Shown here: positions 59,910 through 64,000 of the stretch, one piece after another
How the letters are laid out: each line of letters starts with the position of its first letter
Numbering within the stretch: position 1 is the first letter of the stretch
Assembly: GCA_905182565.1 (NCBI GenBank)
Contig: CAJJCB010000024.1
Location: forward strand, 62,001 to 126,000
From: Acidimicrobiaceae bacterium
GTDB lineage: Bacteria > Actinomycetota > Acidimicrobiia > Acidimicrobiales > Poriferisodalaceae
Direction of reading: 5' to 3'
DNA: 64,000 nt
Position numbers and translations under genes: made by a program
The notes under the pieces: model-generated
Database searches by the model: none
What the model was told of the DNA's origin: nothing
Seen by the model: the letters and a program-made list of their open reading frames with translations, nothing else

Positions 59910-60953
59910 TCAAGTCGATTTAGCTTTCCGACGAGGTTTAAGAACTACCTGCTGTTCGGCGCGCAACTGTCCGCAGGCGGCGTCAATATCGCTACCCCTA
60001 GTATTCCGGACTGTCGCATTTACTCCTAAGGACTCTAAAAGGTCTCTAAATTCAAGAATCCTTTTCGGATCAGTGCCACGAGTTTGGTAGCCAGGAGTGG
60101 CATTCAACGGTATTAAATTAACGTGCGCCCGCAGCGGAAGTGAGTAGGAGGCGAGCTGTCTGGCGTCAGTGTCAGAGTCGTTAATTCCTTCGATCATCGC
60201 CCATTCAAAGCTAATCCGCCTAGTTTTTTGACGCATGTAGAACTGGAGAGCATCTGCAAGTTCTCTGAGTGGATAAGTCTTATTTATAGGGGCAATTTTG
60301 TTGCGTGTCTGGTCGTTTGCAGAGTGAAGAGACACCGCAAGGTTTATGGGTAAGTCTTCGTTAGCCAATCGTTTGATACCAGGTACCACGCCTACGGTGG
60401 ACATGGTTATGTGCCTTGCCCCAATCCCCATGTCTGAATTGATGCGAGTAACAGCGTTCCAAACTGAATCGAAGTTCGCTAATGGTTCTCCCATCCCCAT
60501 GAAAACAATGTTGTCAATACGTTTATCTCCTGCACGTTGGGAAGATCGGATGACTTGTTCAACTATCTCTCCGGTCGTTAGGTTTCGGTCAAAGCCAACT
60601 TGGCCAGTGGCGCAGAAGCTACAGCCCATAGCGCAACCCGCTTGCGAACTCACGCAGACCGTTGACCGGTGTCGATAGTGCATTAGTACCGATTCAACGA
60701 GTAGGCCATCTGGTAACGACCAAAGTTGTTTGACCGTTGTTCCGTTATCGGCCTCGGTCTCTCGCACAAGCGTGAGGGCCGCAGGCAAAAGTTCGCTGAA
60801 AGCTGTTCGCAATTGTTTAGGAACATTAGTGATTTCGTGGGGTTCTTTACATTGAGAGTAAAGCCCATCCCAAACTTGATCAACACGGTACTTGGGTTCG
60901 CCGTCTAAAAGTTCAGCTAACTCTTTTCGGGATAATTCATAACGAGTGGTCAC
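59910..60953 (-). CDS. rlmN: Dual 23S rRNA/tRNA m2A methyltransferase RlmN
   Basis: RlmN is a radical-SAM enzyme that methylates C2 of A2503 in 23S rRNA and A37 in tRNA. The cluster motif is CAMGCSFCATG (Cys-x3-Cys-x2-Cys, about residue 105), and FMGMGEPLANFD, SLHSANDQTRN and a late Cys in DIDAACGQL, the methyl-carrying residue region, are present. At 347 residues it is full length. The GTG at 60953 is the start. It is divergent from the VIT1-like transporter. Confidence 0.95.
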   Translation of the reverse strand: MTTRYELSRKELAELLDGEPKYRVDQVWDGLYSQCKEPHEITNVPKQLRTAFSELLPAALTLVRETEADNGTTVKQLWSLPDGLLVESVLMHYRHRSTVCVSSQAGCAMGCSFCATGQVGFDRNLTTGEIVEQVIRSSQRAGDKRIDNIVFMGMGEPLANFDSVWNAVTRINSDMGIGARHITMSTVGVVPGIKRLANEDLPINLAVSLHSANDQTRNKIAPINKTYPLRELADALQFYMRQKTRRISFEWAMIEGINDSDTDARQLASYSLPLRAHVNLIPLNATPGYQTRGTDPKRILEFRDLLESLGVNATVRNTRGSDIDAACGQLRAEQQVVLKPRRKAKST

Positions 60954-60985
60954 TACTAAGAGGGTACGCCTATATTCTGTAATTC

Positions 60986-61696
60986 ATGTCCGGGCACCGA
61001 TATGACGACCATCATAAGAACATCGCTGGGGGTGGCGTCAGGGCGGCCGTGTTCGGTGCCTCAGATGGCTTAGTATCAAATGTGCTTCTTATCATCGGAC
61101 TTGCCGCAGCCGATGCGTCAGCTGGAGTTGTCCGGACTGCGGGTTTAGCAGGGTTGTTAGCCGGTGCGATTTCGATGGCGTCAGGCGAGTACGTTTCTGT
61201 TCGAGCTCAGAATGATTTAGTTGAACGAGAGATAGATAAAGAGAAGAAAGCTCTTGAAGAAGATCCAGAGGAAGAGGCAGAAGAATTGGCTCAGCTCTAC
61301 GTTGAGCGGGGGATGGCTCCGAAGCAGGCTCGTGAAATGGCCAATTTGCTAATGGAGAATCCTGAAGTGGCTCTAGAAGTTCACGTACGTGAAGAGCTTG
61401 GTGTATCTCCAGACGAGTTGGCGTCACCATTCTCTACCGCAGCGTGGTCATTTTTTTCGTTCAGTATTGGTGCGCTAATACCGGTCCTTCCGTGGTTGAT
61501 TAGCTCGGGTAATGCGGCCATGATTGGATCCCTCGCACTAGCGATAACTGCGGCTGCGGCAATCGGCGTTGCAATAGCACTGGTAACTGGCCGATCAATC
61601 ATCAGAAATATCTTTCGACACGTCGGTATTGCTTGCATGGCGGCTGCGGCAATCTATTGCATCGGGAGCTTGATCGCCGGCGTCGTGGATATGTGA
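60986..61696 (+). CDS. VIT1/CCC1-family iron/manganese transporter
   Basis: The N-terminal HHKNIAGGGVRAAVFGASDG and LVSNVLLIIGLAAAD, then GAISMASGEYVSVRAQ, are hallmarks of VIT/CCC1 transporters. A charged cytosolic metal-binding region (EREIDKEKKALEEDPEEEAE) follows, then three more TM helices. About five TM segments in 236 residues is the usual form. It should move Fe2+ or Mn2+ out of the cytosol. It is divergent from rlmN and converges on the mshD-like gene with 17 nt between. Confidence 0.9.
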   Translation: MSGHRYDDHHKNIAGGGVRAAVFGASDGLVSNVLLIIGLAAADASAGVVRTAGLAGLLAGAISMASGEYVSVRAQNDLVEREIDKEKKALEEDPEEEAEELAQLYVERGMAPKQAREMANLLMENPEVALEVHVREELGVSPDELASPFSTAAWSFFSFSIGALIPVLPWLISSGNAAMIGSLALAITAAAAIGVAIALVTGRSIIRNIFRHVGIACMAAAAIYCIGSLIAGVVDM

Positions 61697-61713
61697 ATGG
61701 TGTGCGGTTGCGT

Positions 61714-62412
61714 TTAACTAATCTGATTCGTATACAGCCTGCGCACTAAGCCAACTGTGAGGCCAATGTCCTTGTAAAGAGTTACAGCAGCGATGTTCTC
61801 TGCATCAACATAGAGCGTTCCCTTTGTGATTCCGGTGGAATGTAAGTGTTGGTAGCCGGCAAGAGTTAAGGCTCGTCCAAGTCCCTTCCCATGGTGTTTC
61901 GGGTCAACAGCGATGACGTAGACCTCACCTATGTGGGGCTTTTCGTTCTTGTGAATTTTAGTCCAGCAATACGCAGCTAGTTTGTCATCGGTTTCGTAAA
62001 TTCGGAATCCTTCAGGATCAAACCAACTTTCCAATTGGCGTTCAAGAACCATTTCTACCGTCCAGCCGCTTTGCTCTCTATGCCAAGAAAAAGCTTTGTT
62101 ATTTATGGTGCACCATTCTTCTTCGTCTTGGCCTGGGCGAAACGACCTAGTCTCGATGTCAGTAGTTTGCTCCAGGGGTAACTCGCAGTCCATTCGGAAG
62201 AGGTCTCTCTGGAAAGTGAATTTGAGTTGTTGTAGATCAGAATCAGTAGCTGGCGTTGGATTATCAATCCACAGCGAAATTTTCCCATTGTGTTGATCTA
62301 AGATTTTTGTTAGAGCATCGGCTAGAGCGCCTTTGGTCCATTGCTCAGCATCGACTTCTATGGTTGTTCCGTCTCTGTCGGTACCAACTATGATTTTTGA
62401 TTCTTCGTTCAC
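61714..62412 (-). CDS. GNAT acetyltransferase, mycothiol-synthase-like
   Basis: The C-terminal half is a complete GNAT domain (GEVYVIAVDPKHHGKGLGRA, LTLAGYQHLHSTGI, LYVDAENIAAVTLYKDIGL) and closely follows MshD, which acetylates Cys-GlcN-inositol to make mycothiol. MshD has two GNAT domains and about 300 residues; here the N-terminal one is reduced to about 80 residues without an acetyl-CoA loop, giving 232 in total. Mycothiol is an actinobacterial thiol, and the inositol phosphatase in the window would fit. Specificity remains inferred. Confidence 0.8.
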   Translation of the reverse strand: MNEESKIIVGTDRDGTTIEVDAEQWTKGALADALTKILDQHNGKISLWIDNPTPATDSDLQQLKFTFQRDLFRMDCELPLEQTTDIETRSFRPGQDEEEWCTINNKAFSWHREQSGWTVEMVLERQLESWFDPEGFRIYETDDKLAAYCWTKIHKNEKPHIGEVYVIAVDPKHHGKGLGRALTLAGYQHLHSTGITKGTLYVDAENIAAVTLYKDIGLTVGLVRRLYTNQIS

Positions 62413-62505
62413 TGCATTAAACTTATCTCATATATTGATAGTCATCGAAGTAATAATAGACATGGTTCTGAATAAGATCGACATTTGTTTAGGCATAAGT
62501 GAGCG

Positions 62506-63147
62506 ATGGGCAAACCAAGATCACCAGTAGGGCGGGCGACTCTAGTACATGCTCGTCTGAAAAAAGAATATGCCGCACATTGCGAGCTGGTGTACAGCAA
62601 TGCTTTTGAACTTCTAGTTGCGACTATTCTGTCCGCTCAATGCACTGATGTTCGAGTTAACGCCACGACACCAGCCTTGTTTAATTATTATCCTGATCCG
62701 TTTGCTATGGCATCAGCCGAGCTTACTCACTTAGAAGAATTGATTCGTTCAACCGGTTTCTACAGGAATAAGGCGAAAAATTTATCACGAATGGCAAATC
62801 AGCTGCTGGACTCTCACGACGGCGAGGTCCCGCAGAGTAGGAAACAACTTGTTGAGCTGGCGGGGGTAGGTAGAAAGACAGCAAACGTTATTAGATCAGT
62901 GGCTTTCGGTTTACCAGGTTTACCAGTCGATACACATGTTGGGCGTTTGGCCCGTCGGCTATCGCTTACAGAGGAAGAGGACCCTGAGCGAGTTGAGATG
63001 GTGTTGAATCCGTTAATCCCCAAAAAAGAAAGAGGCGAGTTCAGTCTGCGACTAATTTTGCACGGACGTCAAGTGTGTTTCGCTCGAAACCCTAAATGTG
63101 GTGACTGTTTATTGAATGATTTTTGTCCCAGCGCGTTTATGGTCTAG
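62506..63147 (+). CDS. nth: Endonuclease III
   Basis: Nth is a DNA glycosylase/AP lyase that removes oxidised pyrimidines. It has LSAQCTDVRVN, the helix-hairpin-helix ELAGVGRKTANVI with the catalytic Lys, and VDTHVGRLARRL with the catalytic Asp. The [4Fe-4S] cluster ligands are spaced Cys-x6-Cys-x2-Cys-x5-Cys in CFARNPKCGDCLLNDFC. At 213 residues it is complete. The ATG at 62506 is used; the gene starts 93 nt after the divergent mshD-like gene. Confidence 0.95.
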   Translation: MGKPRSPVGRATLVHARLKKEYAAHCELVYSNAFELLVATILSAQCTDVRVNATTPALFNYYPDPFAMASAELTHLEELIRSTGFYRNKAKNLSRMANQLLDSHDGEVPQSRKQLVELAGVGRKTANVIRSVAFGLPGLPVDTHVGRLARRLSLTEEEDPERVEMVLNPLIPKKERGEFSLRLILHGRQVCFARNPKCGDCLLNDFCPSAFMV

Positions 63148-63194
63148 AGAAGTTCACTAAGTTACTACTAGCAGCTGTATAGCAAGGAGTTATT

Positions 63195-64000
63195 ATGACA
63201 ATTCGACGGGCGGCTCATTTCGTACCTGGTGCAAACGAAAAAATGTTAAGTAAGTCTTTAGATACAGAAGCTGACAGCTTGATTCTTGATCTTGAGGATG
63301 CTGTAACACCAGATAATAAGAGTATCGCTCGATCAGTTGTTGCCGGCTGGCTTAGGGATGTAGATTTTGGACGCCAAGAGAAGGTAGTGCGAATCAATGA
63401 TTTGCATAGTCCTTGGGCCGAAGAAGATATAGCCGAGACTATGGCCAACCCTCCTGATGCCTACCTTGTTCCTAAGGTTAATTCGGCGACCGAGATTGCT
63501 CAGTTAGATCAAATAATCGAAGGACATGAAATTAGCAATGGATACGACGTTGGGTCGGTGAAGCTACTAGTTCTAGGAACCGAGACGCCTCTTGGGTTGC
63601 TGAACATAAAGGATCTGGCATCCCATAAACGCGTTGAAGCGTTGACCTGGGGAGCGGAAGATCTTTCTGCTGCGATCGGATCGCGAGGGAACAGAGACCT
63701 GCATGGCGCATATCTGCCGGTCTTTGAATATGCACGAATAATGTGCTTAGTTGGTGCGACGGCTTGGCACAAGCAGCCGCTTGACACGGTTTTCGTTGAC
63801 TTTAATGATCCAGATGGTTTGAAAGCCGAATGCCTGGCCTCAGCAGCGATGGGATTCACTGGGAAAATTACGATTCATCCGAATCAGATTAATATAGTGA
63901 ATGAAGCGTTTACTCCATCTGAAGCTGAGGTGTCAGAGGCTAAAGAACTCTTGCTCTTGTTCGCCGAGAACGAGGCAAAGGGCCTTATGGCATTCAGCTA
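63195..64000 (+). CDS. HpcH/HpaI aldolase/citrate-lyase (CitE-like) family protein, partial
   Basis: The frame opens at ATG 63195 with AAGGAG 7 nt upstream and runs past the window end with 268 codons visible. It has FVPGANEKMLSKSL, LILDLEDAV with the metal Asp, GTETPLGLL, TWGAEDLSAAIG and GFTGKITIHPNQI, typical of CitE-like CoA-ester lyases such as malyl-CoA or citramalyl-CoA lyase. These cleave a hydroxyacyl-CoA to acetyl-CoA or propionyl-CoA and a keto acid with Mg2+. The exact substrate is not assigned. Confidence 0.9.
   Translation, partial: MTIRRAAHFVPGANEKMLSKSLDTEADSLILDLEDAVTPDNKSIARSVVAGWLRDVDFGRQEKVVRINDLHSPWAEEDIAETMANPPDAYLVPKVNSATEIAQLDQIIEGHEISNGYDVGSVKLLVLGTETPLGLLNIKDLASHKRVEALTWGAEDLSAAIGSRGNRDLHGAYLPVFEYARIMCLVGATAWHKQPLDTVFVDFNDPDGLKAECLASAAMGFTGKITIHPNQINIVNEAFTPSEAEVSEAKELLLLFAENEAKGLMAFS

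Noticed and set aside
1-64000. A previously undescribed multi-gene defence or biosynthetic system
   Set aside because: All gene blocks map to known housekeeping, division, envelope, ion-uptake or repair functions; the few unknown genes are single and not grouped, and base composition shows no island.

Overview
The window is an uninterrupted stretch of core bacterial chromosome, almost certainly from an actinobacterium and most likely a free-living (possibly marine) member of the class Acidimicrobiia. Evidence for this is a WhiB iron-sulfur protein, an MtrAB-LpqB type cassette, a Bpa/PafE proteasome activator, a mycothiol-synthase-like acetyltransferase, a PimB-like mannosyltransferase, DUF3040, a DEDDh-exonuclease/GIY-YIG fusion and an actinobacterial order of division genes. 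Sampled lines suggest G+C in the mid-40s percent, low for actinobacteria. The lineage is inferred; no 16S gene is present. Genes are tightly packed, often overlap by 4 or 8 nt, and frequently start with GTG or TTG. I see no insertion sequence, prophage, CRISPR array, plasmid gene or tRNA.

Layout. 1-3.5 kb: zinc-ribbon protein, membrane protein and histidine phosphatase, then a metallo-beta-lactamase-fold hydrolase and the RNase P RNA gene (minus strand). 3.5-13.3 kb: whiB, trpD, a LexA-box-controlled nuclease, a Ser/Thr kinase, queG, a pimB-like gene, a START-domain protein and an alanine-type aminotransferase. The trpD / nuclease / pimB / START-protein order resembles M. tuberculosis Rv2192c-Rv2185c. 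13.3-19.3 kb: glpK and a trkA-trkH-trkH potassium-uptake operon. 19.3-23.3 kb (minus): mtrA, mtrB, a short lpqB-like lipoprotein and an inositol-phosphatase-family gene. 23.4-28 kb: Nudix hydrolase coupled to DNA polymerase IV, DUF3040, ROK kinase, HNH endonuclease and a lipoate-ligase-like protein.

28.1-45.5 kb is the dcw division and cell-wall cluster: mraZ, rsmH, ftsL, ftsI, murE, mraY, murD, ftsW, murG, murC, murB, ftsQ, ftsZ, pgeF, yggS, sepF, yggT and divIVA. Repeated TGGG-like elements upstream of mraZ look like its own operator. murF is missing from its usual place between murE and mraY. 45.5-50.8 kb: ileS (minus), a DksA/TraR-like protein with a repetitive Lys/Ala-rich N-terminus, lspA and an rluD-type gene. 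50.8-64 kb: an Rrf2 regulator, a phosphodiesterase, Bpa, unknown proteins, a nitroreductase, an F420-type LLM oxidoreductase, an SDR coupled to menA, menG, a MaoC hydratase, rlmN, a VIT1-like transporter, an mshD-like gene, nth, and a CitE-like lyase cut by the window end.

I do not find a convincing undescribed multi-gene system. The most unusual signals are a TrkH paralogue with a changed first selectivity loop, the LexA box on the nuclease gene, the putative MraZ operator, the DksA-like protein without its zinc cysteines, and small hairpins covering or flanking translation starts.
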